Notes: generated by a model from the letters alone, not told the origin. A stretch of DNA of 64,000 nt from Hydrogenophaga sp. (GCF_019635465.1 NZ_JAHBZK010000010.1:86819-150818), one strand, 5' to 3'; numbered from the stretch's first letter, positions 50,251 through 58,886 are shown. Made by a program: numbers and translations.

Positions 50251-51192
50251 TCATGCCACCAGCCGCGGCTGCGCTCCCTGCAGGGCGTCCCACAGCTCGG
50301 GGAGGCAGGCTTCGGCCGCTGCACGACCGGCTTCGCACAAGGTCGGCATGGCCGCGGTTTCCCAGATGCCTACGCGGCCTCGTACGCGCAGGTGCAGGGG
50401 CACGATGCGCTGGCCGTTGGCGCGAGCCGCGTCCAGACGTGCCTGCATCAGGTTGTTGATCAGCGACGTGGCGGCCTGCGCCGCCATGCGGCCGGCGTTG
50501 CGCGGTCGACGCGGCACCGCACCGAAGAAGCCGAGCGAAATGACGACCTGGGCATCGTGCGCGACGGCCACCGGCAGCGGGTCGCTCACCACGCCGTCGA
50601 CGAGGCGCAGGTTGCCGATCTTCACGCTGGGGAACAGAAAGGGAACGGCCATGCTGGCCAACAGGGCGTCGACCACGCTGCCCTCCTCAAGCACCACGCG
50701 TTGACCCGTGGCCGCTGCCGTGGCCACCACCCGCAACGGGGTGGGCAACTGGTCAAACCGCAAGGAGCCAAAAGCGCTGCGCAGGCGTTCGGCGATCAGG
50801 CGGTTGTCGCGCAGTGCGAAGTCGGCGTCAAAGCCCGCCAGTCGCGGTGCAAGCAGTTGCAGCAGCGAGCGCCATCGCTTCTGGCGGGTGAGTTCTGCCG
50901 TCCACAGCGACGTGGCGGCGTCCAGGGCTTCATCGGGCGCCATGCCGCAGGCGATGGTGGCGCCGAACAGGGCGCCCGAGCTGCAACCGACGATCACATC
51001 AGGGCGGATGCCCTCGCGCGCCAGCCGATCGACGATGCCGATGGCGGCCACGCTGCGCACCCCGCCGCTGCCCAGCACCAAGGCGATACGGGGTCGGGCT
51101 TTGGCGCCGCCCGCCACCGGAAAGACGGGCGGAGGAAGGGAGAGGGCGGAAGGACCCGAGGTGGCTGAGAACGAAGAAAGGGCGGACTGCAT
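50251..51192 (-). CDS. Patatin-like phospholipase
   Basis: A 313-residue patatin-family lipase. The oxyanion-type glycine-rich loop is LVLGSGGVRSVAAIGIVDRL near residue 38, the nucleophile elbow is GCSSG (Ser71), and the catalytic Asp199 is in LRLVDGVVSDPLPV. No cleavable signal peptide is evident, so it is cytoplasmic or membrane-associated. The ATG at 51192 was chosen over a 47-residue extension. It lies between the kinase and the response regulator genes of one cluster, which is unusual. The substrate (phospholipid or other ester) is unknown. Confidence 0.9.
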   Translation of the reverse strand: MQSALSSFSATSGPSALSLPPPVFPVAGGAKARPRIALVLGSGGVRSVAAIGIVDRLAREGIRPDVIVGCSSGALFGATIACGMAPDEALDAATSLWTAELTRQKRWRSLLQLLAPRLAGFDADFALRDNRLIAERLRSAFGSLRFDQLPTPLRVVATAAATGQRVVLEEGSVVDALLASMAVPFLFPSVKIGNLRLVDGVVSDPLPVAVAHDAQVVISLGFFGAVPRRPRNAGRMAAQAATSLINNLMQARLDAARANGQRIVPLHLRVRGRVGIWETAAMPTLCEAGRAAAEACLPELWDALQGAQPRLVA

Positions 51193-51383
51193 GTTGCACT
51201 GCTCCAGGACGCCGGGACAGAGGCACCCGGCTTGCCGCGCGGTGGGCACAGACCCCTCGCTGCATGGTCCTGGATTCTTCGAGTCCGTCCCGGGTTTGTA
51301 TGTCCCCAAGCCTTGCGCAATGGCCGCGGGCATGTCCCCAGAATTTGCGACAGAGGCCTGTGGCGGTGCCGGCCGCCGGGCGC

Positions 51384-52061
51384 TCAGATCAGGCCGCGCT
51401 GGCGTGCTTCAAAAACCGCTTCGCCGCGGGAGCCCACCTGCAGCTTGCGATAGACACGGCGCAGATGCGCGGTGACGGTGTGCCAGGAGATCTCCAGAAC
51501 CTGGGCCACCTCGTCGTAGGTCATGCCCTTTTCGATCAGGCGCAGCACCTCCAGCTCCCGGGCGCTCAGGGGGTTTTGCTCCGGGGTGCCCATGGCCGCC
51601 GGCGCCGTGGTCCGCGCAAAGCGGCGAATGACGGAACGCGCCACCGACGCACTGATGGGAGAGCCGCCGGCATGCATCTCCACGATGCGTTCGGCGATCT
51701 CACTGCCCGGCGTGTCTTTGAGTAGGTAGCCCATGGCGCCCGCCTCGAAGCTGCTGAGCACATGCTCCTCATCGGCGAACACCGTGACGACCATGGCCAG
51801 GGCCTCGGGGTACTGATGCACCAGCCACCGCATGAAATCGCGCCCGTCCCGGTCGGGCAGACCCAGGTCCACCAGGTAGACGTCCGCCGGGCGCTGGGCC
51901 GTCAGGCTGATGGCTTCGGCGACCGTCGATGCCGAGAACTGCCACGACAAACGCGGGTGCGCGCGAACCGCGTCCTCGAACCGCCGACGCACGTCGGGCT
52001 CGTCTTCAACGATGCCGACGAGGATCGGAAGTGCAGGAGAAGAAGCGTCGGGTTGTGTCAC
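51384..52061 (-). CDS. NarL/FixJ-family response regulator
   Basis: A 225-residue response regulator. The receiver domain carries acidic residues in IVEDEPDV, the phosphoacceptor Asp65 (YLVDLGLPDRDG) and the switch Lys in YLLKDTPGS. The LuxR-type helix-turn-helix is LSARELEVLRLIEKGMTYDEVAQVLEISWHTVTAHLRRVYRKL near residue 156-200. The start is a GTG at 52061; an ATG start is not available in frame nearby. It is the first gene of a regulator-patatin-kinase cluster, and the HisKA_3 kinase downstream is its likely partner. Confidence 0.93.
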   Translation of the reverse strand: MTQPDASSPALPILVGIVEDEPDVRRRFEDAVRAHPRLSWQFSASTVAEAISLTAQRPADVYLVDLGLPDRDGRDFMRWLVHQYPEALAMVVTVFADEEHVLSSFEAGAMGYLLKDTPGSEIAERIVEMHAGGSPISASVARSVIRRFARTTAPAAMGTPEQNPLSARELEVLRLIEKGMTYDEVAQVLEISWHTVTAHLRRVYRKLQVGSRGEAVFEARQRGLI

Positions 52062-52163
52062 GGAGGCTTCGGCAGGCTGAGACCGGACAACGTTGATTGC
52101 CAGGGCGTTGACTCTTTGGCTGGAAGATCGAATGTGGCGGGTGCGTTGGTTGCGTCGGACGCG

Positions 52164-52661
52164 TTAGCGATCGGCCAGCGCGCTGTCGATCTTCTTGCGG
52201 TCGGCGAACCGTTCAAAGCTTCCCAGCGTGCGGGTCACATTCTGGTTGGTCATGAGCTCTTTCATGGCGAGCTCCCCCAGCGTGCCGAAGGCGGCTTGCA
52301 TGCCGGCACTGCCTTCGAGCTTGACGGCCGCCTTGGCCTGCGCCGCGCAGTCTTCGCTGAGCAAGCGCGTGAAGAGCACGCCCACGCGCTGCATGGCCTG
52401 ATCGCGCTCTGCGTCCGTGATCGTGGACAGGCCGGCGAACTCCGGGTGTGCCGCCATGCTGACCAAGAACCACCGGGCCACGTCCTTGCGGTCCTTGCCG
52501 GTGGTGCTTTCGGCGACACAGGTGCGAAACGCTTCGCTGGCCGGACCCGCAAGGGCAGGCTGGCCCACCAATGCCCAAGCGGCGCTTGCGGCCAGAGTGA
52601 TCCGGGTGGCGGCAGGGACAAAGCGCTTGATCGATGCGATGGTTGTGGGCAGTGGTGTCAT
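52164..52661 (-). CDS. Small exported protein of unknown function
   Basis: A 165-residue exported protein with a signal peptide (ITLAASAAWALVGQPALA, cleavage near residue 38). The mature part has two Cys (FRTCVAESTTGKDRKDVARWF and LLSEDCAAQAKAAVKLEGS) and helical, charged segments. No family is recognised. It is on the same strand as the response-regulator cluster but separated by about 100 bases. Function is unknown. Confidence 0.75.
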   Translation of the reverse strand: MTPLPTTIASIKRFVPAATRITLAASAAWALVGQPALAGPASEAFRTCVAESTTGKDRKDVARWFLVSMAAHPEFAGLSTITDAERDQAMQRVGVLFTRLLSEDCAAQAKAAVKLEGSAGMQAAFGTLGELAMKELMTNQNVTRTLGSFERFADRKKIDSALADR

Positions 52662-52733
52662 GGCACGAAGTGGGTGGTTGGCTGTTTGATGGGATGGGCC
52701 CGAAGATGGTGCATTGCTCTCGCCCGCGGCGTC

Positions 52734-53918
52734 TCAGTCCACCACCGCCGCGTACACCAGATGCCGCATCAGCGTGCGGTAGTGCACGCGCTGGTTGGGC
52801 GCCTGGGCCATGAAGATGGCGTAGAGATCTTGCGCCGGGTCGACGAAGAAGTGCGTGCCGCCGATGCCGCTCCAGTGGTAGGTGCCGATCGAGCCCGGCA
52901 CCGCTGCAACACCGGCGTGGGTGCGCACCGCAAAGCCCAGGCCAAAGCCATGGCCAGGTGGCAGCAGCGGGTTGTCGCGCACGTCGATGTGGCCCAGGTG
53001 GTCGGCCGTCATGAAGGCCAGCGTGGCGGGCGACAGCAAGCGTTGCCCGTCGAGCTCGCCGCCGTTGCGCAGGCATTGCAGAAAGCGCGCGTAGTCGTGC
53101 AGCGTGGACATCAGGCCGCCGCCACCCATCTCCATCAGCGGCACTTCGCGCGGATCGTGCATGGGCATCTGCACACCACCGTCGGGGTCGTGCGCAAAGG
53201 CCTCTGCGATGCGGTGGTGCTGTGCCGGGGGCACGAAGAACGCGGTCTCGTGCATGCCCAGGGGCTGCAGGATGTGGGCGTGCAGCCAGGCGCCGAGCGG
53301 GCCATCGGTCACGACCTCGATCACGCGGCCCAGAACGTCGGTGGCGCGGCTGTAGGCCCACTCGGTGCCGGGCTGATGGGCCAGCGGCAAAGCGGCCAGG
53401 CGTTCGCACAGCTCGGCATTGGTCTGCTGCCGGTTGCCCAGCCCGGCCTGCGCGTACAACGCATTCACATGGCCGTTGCCGGTGAACTCGTAGGTGAGGC
53501 CGGCGGTGTGGCGCAGCAGGTCCTGCACGGTGGACGGCCGTTCGGCGGCCAGCAGCCGCACGCCGTGAGGGCCGGGCACGGCAACCTGTTGCTGCAGGAA
53601 GCCCGGGATGTACTTGCCCACCGGGTCGCTCAGCAGCAGGCGGCCTTGCTCGGCCAGCATCATGACCGCCAGCGAGACGATGGGCTTGGTCATGGAATAG
53701 ATGCGAAAGATGGCATCGGTGCCCATGGGCGCATCGCGCGCGGGGTCCAGGCGGCCCAGCCCGGTGTCCAGCACCACGCGCCCGCGCCGCGCAATGAGCA
53801 CGGCCGCACCGGGCAGGTAGCCGCGGTCCACGTCGCGCTGCAGCACGTCGACGATGGCTTGCGTGCGGTCGGGGCACAGCCCCACCTCGGCCGGGTTGGC
53901 CGTTGGCAAATGGTGCAT
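52734..53918 (-). CDS. Beta-lactamase/serine hydrolase family protein
   Basis: A 394-residue serine hydrolase of the class C beta-lactamase/esterase family. The SxxK motif is SMTK at residues 75-78, and a Tyr motif near YSRATD fits the second element. HSG-type and GGGGLMST stretches follow. No signal peptide is evident, suggesting a cytoplasmic esterase or peptidase rather than a periplasmic lactamase. The ATG at 53918 was chosen; the 36-residue extension overlaps the methionine synthase region. It starts two bases after the core methionine synthase stop and is probably co-transcribed. Confidence 0.9.
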   Translation of the reverse strand: MHHLPTANPAEVGLCPDRTQAIVDVLQRDVDRGYLPGAAVLIARRGRVVLDTGLGRLDPARDAPMGTDAIFRIYSMTKPIVSLAVMMLAEQGRLLLSDPVGKYIPGFLQQQVAVPGPHGVRLLAAERPSTVQDLLRHTAGLTYEFTGNGHVNALYAQAGLGNRQQTNAELCERLAALPLAHQPGTEWAYSRATDVLGRVIEVVTDGPLGAWLHAHILQPLGMHETAFFVPPAQHHRIAEAFAHDPDGGVQMPMHDPREVPLMEMGGGGLMSTLHDYARFLQCLRNGGELDGQRLLSPATLAFMTADHLGHIDVRDNPLLPPGHGFGLGFAVRTHAGVAAVPGSIGTYHWSGIGGTHFFVDPAQDLYAIFMAQAPNQRVHYRTLMRHLVYAAVVD

Positions 53919-53920
53919 GT

Positions 53921-54946
53921 TCAAACCCCGAAGCGTTGGCGCGCCAGTGCGGCACCCTTGGCCAGCGCGTCGAGCTTGGCCATGGCGACTTCGCGGCTCA
54001 TGGGGGCGAGGCCGCAGTTGGTGCACGCGATCAGCTTGTCCCTGGGCACGTACTGCAGCGCGGTGCCAATGGTCTCGGCCACCTGCTCGGGTGTTTCGAT
54101 GGTGTCGCTGGCGACATCGATGACGCCAACCATGACTTCCTTGCCCTTGAGCAGCGCCATCAACTCAGGCGGCACGTGCGAGTGGAAGCATTCCAGGCTC
54201 ACCTGGTCGATGCGGCTGGCGGCCAGCGCCGGGAACACCTGCTCGTACTGGCGCCATTCTTCGCCCAGGGTTTCCTTCCACTTCACGTTGGCCTCGATGC
54301 CGTAGCCGTAGCAGATGTGCACCGCGGTCTTGCAGGTGAGGCCTTGCGCGGCACGCTCCAGCGCCTTCACGCCCCAGTCGGCGGCCTCGGCCATGTAGAC
54401 GTTGAAGGCCGGCTCGTCGAACTGGATGATGTCCACGCCATCGGCCTGCAGCGCGAGCGCTTCCTGATTCAGCAGCTCTGCAAAGGCCATGGCCATCTTC
54501 ACCTTGTCGCCGTAGTAGCGGTCGGCGACGGTGTCGACGATGGTCATGGGCCCGGGCAGGGTGAACTTGAGTTTTCGCTGGGTGTGGGCGCGCGCCAGTT
54601 GCGCCTCGAAGGCGTGCACGCGGCCCTTGAGCTTCAGCGGCGCCACCACCTGCGGCACCATGGCGTCGTAGCGGTTGTTGCGGATGCCCATCTTGACCTT
54701 GTTCTCAAAGTCGATGCCTTCCACGTGCTCCACGAACCCGTGCACGAAGTGCTGGCGCGCCTGTTCACCGTCGCCGATCACGTCCAGGCCCGCGTCCTCC
54801 TGCGCCTTGATCCACAACAGGGTGGCATCGGCCTTGGCCTGATCGAGCTCCTTGCCCTGGGCCTTCCATTGCGGCCAGAGTTTCTGGGTCTCGGCGAGCC
54901 ACGCGGGCTTGGGCAGGCTGCCGGCGATGGCGGTGGTGAACAGCAT
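53921..54946 (-). CDS. Core methionine synthase (MetE C-terminal-like)
   Basis: A 341-residue protein corresponding only to the catalytic C-terminal half of cobalamin-independent MetE. The zinc ligands are His210, Cys212 (TAVHICYGYG), Glu252 (SLECFHS) and Cys311 (CTNCGLAP). QFDEPAFNVYM matches the substrate region. The N-terminal half of MetE is absent, as in the core-MetE (MesA-D type) enzymes. Members like this often work with a DUF1852-type partner and may use methyl donors other than the usual folate. No DUF1852 gene is in the window. The start is at 54946 with CGGAG upstream. Confidence 0.9.
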   Translation of the reverse strand: MLFTTAIAGSLPKPAWLAETQKLWPQWKAQGKELDQAKADATLLWIKAQEDAGLDVIGDGEQARQHFVHGFVEHVEGIDFENKVKMGIRNNRYDAMVPQVVAPLKLKGRVHAFEAQLARAHTQRKLKFTLPGPMTIVDTVADRYYGDKVKMAMAFAELLNQEALALQADGVDIIQFDEPAFNVYMAEAADWGVKALERAAQGLTCKTAVHICYGYGIEANVKWKETLGEEWRQYEQVFPALAASRIDQVSLECFHSHVPPELMALLKGKEVMVGVIDVASDTIETPEQVAETIGTALQYVPRDKLIACTNCGLAPMSREVAMAKLDALAKGAALARQRFGV

Positions 54947-54978
54947 GAGGTGGTCTCCGTGGTTTTGGTCAAGAGGCG

Positions 54979-55047
54979 CCGCAGAACCGGCTTCGCCGGG
55001 CTGCGGGCGCCGCCCCCTTGAGTGGGTCGCGCGCAGCGCGGCGGGGG
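54979..55047. repeat. Comamonad-type intergenic repeat with hairpin
   Basis: A stem-loop (54979-55006) with arms CCGCAG-AA-CCGGC and GCCGG-G-CTGCGG is followed by a C-rich/G-rich stretch (55013-55017 with 55043-55047). Similar sequence blocks are frequent between genes in Comamonadaceae (general knowledge, not checked). It lies between the methionine synthase start and the bktB end, and may act as an mRNA-stabilising or termination element. Confidence 0.5.
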
Positions 55048-55088
55048 TGTGCGCTGGATGCGCGCTGGATGTGCGCTATGCGCGCTCG
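55048..55088. repeat. Short tandem repeat at the bktB 3' end
   Basis: Units TGTGCGCTGGA and TGCGCGCTGGA (11 bases each) are followed by two shorter copies. The array runs into the last codons of bktB. Too short and degenerate for a CRISPR; probably slippage. Confidence 0.5.
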
Positions 55089-56260
55089 AATATCGCCGCA
55101 ATGCCCTGGCCACCGCCAATGCACATCGTCACCAGCGCGTACCTGCCGCCGGTGCGTTGCAGCTCGTACAAGGCCTTCACGGTGATCAGCGCGCCGGTGG
55201 CGCCGATGGGGTGGCCCAGCGAAATGCCCGAGCCGTTGGGGTTGACCTTGGCCGGGTCCAGGCCCAGGTCGCGGGTGACGGCGCAGGCTTGTGCGGCGAA
55301 GGCTTCGTTGGCCTCGATCACGTCCAGGTCCTTCACGCTCAGGCCGGTTTTCTTGAGCACGGCCTGTGTCGCGGGCACCGGGCCAATGCCCATGTACTTG
55401 GGGTCCACGCCGGCGTGCGCATAGCCCACCAGCCGTGCCAGCGGCTTGGCGCCGCGCGCCTTCACCTGCTCGCCACTCATGAGCACAACGGCCGCAGCGG
55501 CATCGTTGATGCCCGAGGCGTTGCCGGCGGTGACGCTGCCGTTCTCCTTGACGAACACCGGCTTGAGCTTGGCCATGTCCTCGATGGTGGCGTTGGGGCG
55601 GAAGTGCTCATCGGTTGCGTAGGCCACCTCGCCTTTGCGGCTCTTGAGCATCACCGGCACGATCTGATTCTTGAAGTAGCCGGCTTCGGTGGCGCGCTGC
55701 GCGCGGTTGTGGCTTTCCACTGCGAGCTTGTCCTGGTCATCGCGGCTGATGCCCCATTTGGCGGCGATGTTCTCGGCCGTCACACCCATGTGGATGGTGT
55801 GAAAAGGGTCGTGCAGCGCGCCGAGCATCATGTCGATCAGCTTGGCGTCGCCCATGCGCGCGCCAAAGCGGGTGTTGAGGCTGGCGTAGGGCGCGCGGCT
55901 CATGTTCTCGGCACCGCCGCCGATGGCGATGTCGGTGTCGCCCAGCAGGATGCTTTGTGAGGCCGAGACGATGGCCTGCAGGCCCGAGCCGCACAGGCGG
56001 TTGACGTTGAAGGCCGGCGTGCCCTGTGCGCAGCCACCGTCGAGTGCGGCGACACGCGAGAGGTACATGTCGCGCGGCTCGGTGTTGACCACGTGGCCGA
56101 ACACCACATGGCCCACGTCCTGGCCCTCGACCTTGGCGCGGGCCAGCGATTCACGCACCACCAGGGCACCGAGCGCGGTGGGTGGGGTGTCTTTCAGGCT
56201 GCCGCCAAAGGTGCCAATGGCGGTGCGCACGGCGCTGACGACGAAGACTTCTTTGGACAT
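55076..56260 (-). CDS. bktB: Beta-ketothiolase BktB
   Basis: A 394-residue thiolase. The nucleophile is Cys90 (NRLCGSGLQAIVSA), with the C-terminal catalytic block GISLGHPIGATGALI and CIGGGQGIAAIFERA. The overall sequence closely follows Cupriavidus BktB from the start (VRTAIGTFGGSLKD) to the end. BktB condenses acetyl-CoA with acetyl- or propionyl-CoA for polyhydroxyalkanoate synthesis and can act in beta-oxidation. The ATG at 56260 is the natural start. Its 3' end carries the short tandem repeat. PHA synthase genes are not in the window. Confidence 0.95.
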   Translation of the reverse strand: MSKEVFVVSAVRTAIGTFGGSLKDTPPTALGALVVRESLARAKVEGQDVGHVVFGHVVNTEPRDMYLSRVAALDGGCAQGTPAFNVNRLCGSGLQAIVSASQSILLGDTDIAIGGGAENMSRAPYASLNTRFGARMGDAKLIDMMLGALHDPFHTIHMGVTAENIAAKWGISRDDQDKLAVESHNRAQRATEAGYFKNQIVPVMLKSRKGEVAYATDEHFRPNATIEDMAKLKPVFVKENGSVTAGNASGINDAAAAVVLMSGEQVKARGAKPLARLVGYAHAGVDPKYMGIGPVPATQAVLKKTGLSVKDLDVIEANEAFAAQACAVTRDLGLDPAKVNPNGSGISLGHPIGATGALITVKALYELQRTGGRYALVTMCIGGGQGIAAIFERA

Positions 56261-56316
56261 GGCGTCTCTCCAGGGTTGTCGTTGGTGGGGTACCCCGGGA
56301 TGGTACGCCGGGCGCC

Positions 56317-56880
56317 TCAGGGCACGTGTCGCGCGATCACCTGCAGGCGCTCGCCGCTGGCGTCGGGCCGGGTGGCAAACAGCTCGCCCATGGCCAGCGT
56401 TTCGCCAGTGAGTGCGGTGATGTTGACCTGGTGGGTGACGTACACCCAGGTGGCCCCGGCGGGCAGGGTGCGTACTTCAGCAAGCACCGCGCGGGTCTGT
56501 GCCTCGCGCGCACCCTGGCCACCAAAGAACGAATTGAGCGGCGCCCACACCGCATGCGCACCGAAGGCCAGTTGCGCGGTATCGACGCAGCGGCACCAGG
56601 CGCTGCTGCGCACAGCGTCCACGCGCACACCTTCGCGCCCGAAGGCCGCACCCACCCGGCGTGCCTGCTCGCGACCGAGGTCACTGAGGTTGCGCTGCGT
56701 GCGGCACTCGCCCAGCCGAAGGTCCGGCGGGTCGCCCACACCGGGTTCGGTGATGGCGTGGCGCATCAGCACGATGTGGCCGCCTGCGCGCAAGGTGGCC
56801 CAGAAGTCGCCTGGCTGGGCGTGCAGCGCCGGTGTGCCCAGCAGCAGGGAGGCGGTGATGAAACGTCGTCGTTGCAGCAT
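56317..56880 (-). CDS. Exported histidine phosphatase family protein
   Basis: A 187-residue exported protein of the histidine phosphatase superfamily. An N-terminal leader (MLQRRRFITASLLLGTPALHA) has an Arg-rich, Tat-like start. The catalytic motif is LMRHA (Arg40-His41), and a second His/Glu region lies around VYVTHQVNITALTGE. Four Cys in the central part may form disulfides. It sits alone between bktB and the SDR gene. The substrate is unknown. Confidence 0.88.
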   Translation of the reverse strand: MLQRRRFITASLLLGTPALHAQPGDFWATLRAGGHIVLMRHAITEPGVGDPPDLRLGECRTQRNLSDLGREQARRVGAAFGREGVRVDAVRSSAWCRCVDTAQLAFGAHAVWAPLNSFFGGQGAREAQTRAVLAEVRTLPAGATWVYVTHQVNITALTGETLAMGELFATRPDASGERLQVIARHVP

Positions 56881-56904
56881 GGTCGCCTCCGTGCCTGAGG
56901 TGCG

Positions 56905-57675
56905 TCAGGCGTCGCGCACGTCGGCCACCGGGTTGGCGCCGAAGTCGGGGCGGTCCAGCCAGCCCAGCACGCGTGCGGCTGCCTCGTCGGGCGAGCTCAG
57001 CATGCCCTTTTCGCGCAGGTCGACGAAGCGCTGGCGGTCGGGGAAGCTGCCGGCGTCGCTGCCACGCAGGTGGATCTGCATGTCGGTGTCGATCACGCCC
57101 GGCGCCAGCGACACGAGCCGCGCACCGTTGGCCTGTTGCGCCTCTTCGAGCGCGCAGCAGCGGGTGAAGTGGTCCATGCCGGCCTTGGCCGCGCAGTAGG
57201 CGGCCTGCGAGGCCATGGCGTTGCGGCCCAGGCCCGACGAGATGTTGATGACCTTGCGCGGGCCCTGCCAGCCGGCCTGCACCCAGGCGCGTGTGGCCGC
57301 GAGGAAGGCGGCCGTCAGGTGCATGGGCGCTTCAAGGCCGACGCGCAGTGCGTTGGTGAGTTGCGTCTCGGGCACATCGGGCAGCGGCACGATGTCGGGC
57401 AGCACGCCGGCGTTGTTGATGAGCGTGGCGCTGGCGAAGTCGCCGGCGTTGAGGTCGGTCAGCCAGCGGGTCACGCGCTCGCGCGCACCCGTGCTGTCGG
57501 CCAGGTCTTGCGACCACTGGATCAGGCGCGCGCCGCGTTGCTGCGCCTCGGCGTCGAGTTCGGCGCTGATCTGGCGCGACAGGCACAGCAGCGTGTGATC
57601 GCTCGCAAGCAGTTGGCGGGCCATGGCCAGGCCCATGCCGCGGGAGGCGCCGGTGAGGATGTAGAGGTGGTGCAT
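56905..57675 (-). CDS. Short-chain dehydrogenase/reductase
   Basis: A 256-residue classical SDR. The cofactor motif is TGASRGMG (8-15), followed by INNAG (86-90). The catalytic residues are Ser146/147, Tyr160 and Lys164 (AYCAAKAGMDHF), and VSLAPGVIDTDMQ forms the typical late block. Resemblance to sepiapterin-reductase-like SDRs is possible but not certain. The ATG at 57675 is preceded by a threefold TTGTGCG repeat, so its own leader is unusual. It is probably in an operon with rluA upstream. Confidence 0.9.
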   Translation of the reverse strand: MHHLYILTGASRGMGLAMARQLLASDHTLLCLSRQISAELDAEAQQRGARLIQWSQDLADSTGARERVTRWLTDLNAGDFASATLINNAGVLPDIVPLPDVPETQLTNALRVGLEAPMHLTAAFLAATRAWVQAGWQGPRKVINISSGLGRNAMASQAAYCAAKAGMDHFTRCCALEEAQQANGARLVSLAPGVIDTDMQIHLRGSDAGSFPDRQRFVDLREKGMLSSPDEAAARVLGWLDRPDFGANPVADVRDA

Positions 57676-57680
57676 CGTGG

Positions 57681-57701
57681 TTGTGCGTTGTGCGTTGTGC
57701 G
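57681..57701. repeat. Threefold 7-bp tandem repeat TTGTGCG
   Basis: Three exact copies in the gap between rluA and the SDR gene, just upstream of the SDR start. Seven-base units can change copy number, but three copies are too few to claim phase variation. Confidence 0.5.
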
Positions 57702-57708
57702 AAGCGTG

Positions 57709-58401
57709 TCAGAAAGGGCAGGGGCTCTCGAACGCGATGAGGTTGTCGGTGATCGGGTGAGGCAGTGACAGCCAGGTGGCGTGCAGCAGCAGGCGGTCGC
57801 TCAGCGCGCGTTGCGCCTCGCTGGCGTACAGCGGGTCGCCCACGATGGGGTGGCCAATGGCCTGCAGATGCACGCGCAACTGGTGGGTGCGCCCGGTCAC
57901 GGGTTCGAGTTCTAACCGCGTGCCGATGTCCGTGTGGTGTCCCGGGTCTTGTGGGTGCAGCCGCCAGCGGGTGAGGCTGGGTTTGCCCAGCTTGGCGTGC
58001 ACGATGCTGCGTGGCCGGTTGAGCCAGTCAATGGTCAGTGGCAGATCGATCGCCTGCCAGCCGTTGTCCGCGTCGGGGTTGCGCAGCTCGCCGGCCACCA
58101 CCGCGACGTAGCGCTTGTGTGAGCGGCGCTTCTCGAAACTCGACGACAAGCGCCGCTGCATGTCGATGCCGCGCGCCATCACCATCAGGCCCGAGGTGGC
58201 CATGTCCAGCCGATGCACGATCAGGGCTTCGGGCCAGCGCGCTTGCACGCGCGCGCTCAGGCAGTCCTGGTTCTCGGGGCCGCGCCCGGGCACGGCCAGC
58301 AGGCCCGAGGGTTTGTCGAAGACGAGCAAGGCCTCGTCCTCGTACACCAGGCTGACTTCGCCCACGCTGGTTGAGTGGCTCAGGTTGCTCACGTTGTTCA
58401 A
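57709..58401 (-). CDS. rluA: RluA-family pseudouridine synthase
   Basis: A 230-residue pseudouridine synthase. The catalytic motif is IVHRLDMATSGLMVMA with the active Asp. The RluA-specific block DWLNRPRSIVHAKLGKPSLTRW and ITGRTHQLRVHLQAIGHPIVGDPLY follow. RluA modifies 23S rRNA U746 and certain tRNA positions. The start is probably TTG at 58401, overlapping the upstream TGA; a GTG two codons later is an alternative. It is coupled to the PNPOx-like gene upstream. Confidence 0.92.
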   Translation of the reverse strand: MNNVSNLSHSTSVGEVSLVYEDEALLVFDKPSGLLAVPGRGPENQDCLSARVQARWPEALIVHRLDMATSGLMVMARGIDMQRRLSSSFEKRRSHKRYVAVVAGELRNPDADNGWQAIDLPLTIDWLNRPRSIVHAKLGKPSLTRWRLHPQDPGHHTDIGTRLELEPVTGRTHQLRVHLQAIGHPIVGDPLYASEAQRALSDRLLLHATWLSLPHPITDNLIAFESPCPF

Positions 58402-58886
58402 GGCGCGGGCCCCAGCGCCAGCCGCAGTTCGTCCTCGTCCACGGTGCGCGCCGCGCCAAAGCCGGCGATCTGTCGCGCGGCGACGGGCTCGAGCAATACA
58501 AAGCGGAAGTCGCTGAGTTCGGTCATGGGCGCGGCCTCGGGGAAGCGTTCAAGGTAGGCCACACGCGCCGACGCGGCATCGGGTGCTTCGGGCGCCGGCG
58601 TGAACGCCAGCACCTGGATGCTCACCCGCGGCAGCGCATGCACCGGCTCACCGGGCACCTCACCTTGCGCCACCAGCAGCGCCGCGCGCGGCTGGCGCTG
58701 CAACTGGGCGGTGTGGGGCGCCAGTGCGCTCAGGTGCAGCACGATGCAGCGCTGCGTTTCATCCACCGCAAACGGCACCATGGACACCGCGGGCGCGCCG
58801 TGTTCGTCCACGGTGGCGAGCGCGGCGGTGCGCCGCGTGTGCAGCATGTCGCGCAGCAGGGTGGTCAGGCGGGGTTCGTGCGTCAT
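58398..58886 (-). CDS. Pyridoxamine 5'-phosphate oxidase-like flavin-binding protein
   Basis: A 162-residue protein of the PNPOx-like split-barrel family. The family start LLRDMLHTRRTAALATVDEHGAPAVSMVPFAVD and ALLVAQGEV, DAASARVAYLERFPEA and FRFVLLEPVAARQIAGFG follow the HugZ-like pattern. It lacks the C-terminal heme-binding part of HugZ. It probably binds FMN, but the substrate is unknown. The ATG at 58886 was chosen over a 16-residue extension. Its TGA overlaps the TTG start of rluA. Confidence 0.88.
   Translation of the reverse strand: MTHEPRLTTLLRDMLHTRRTAALATVDEHGAPAVSMVPFAVDETQRCIVLHLSALAPHTAQLQRQPRAALLVAQGEVPGEPVHALPRVSIQVLAFTPAPEAPDAASARVAYLERFPEAAPMTELSDFRFVLLEPVAARQIAGFGAARTVDEDELRLALGPAP

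Noticed and set aside
55048-55088. Possible CRISPR-like array
   Set aside because: Units are 11 bases, degenerate, without spacers, and overlap a coding end.
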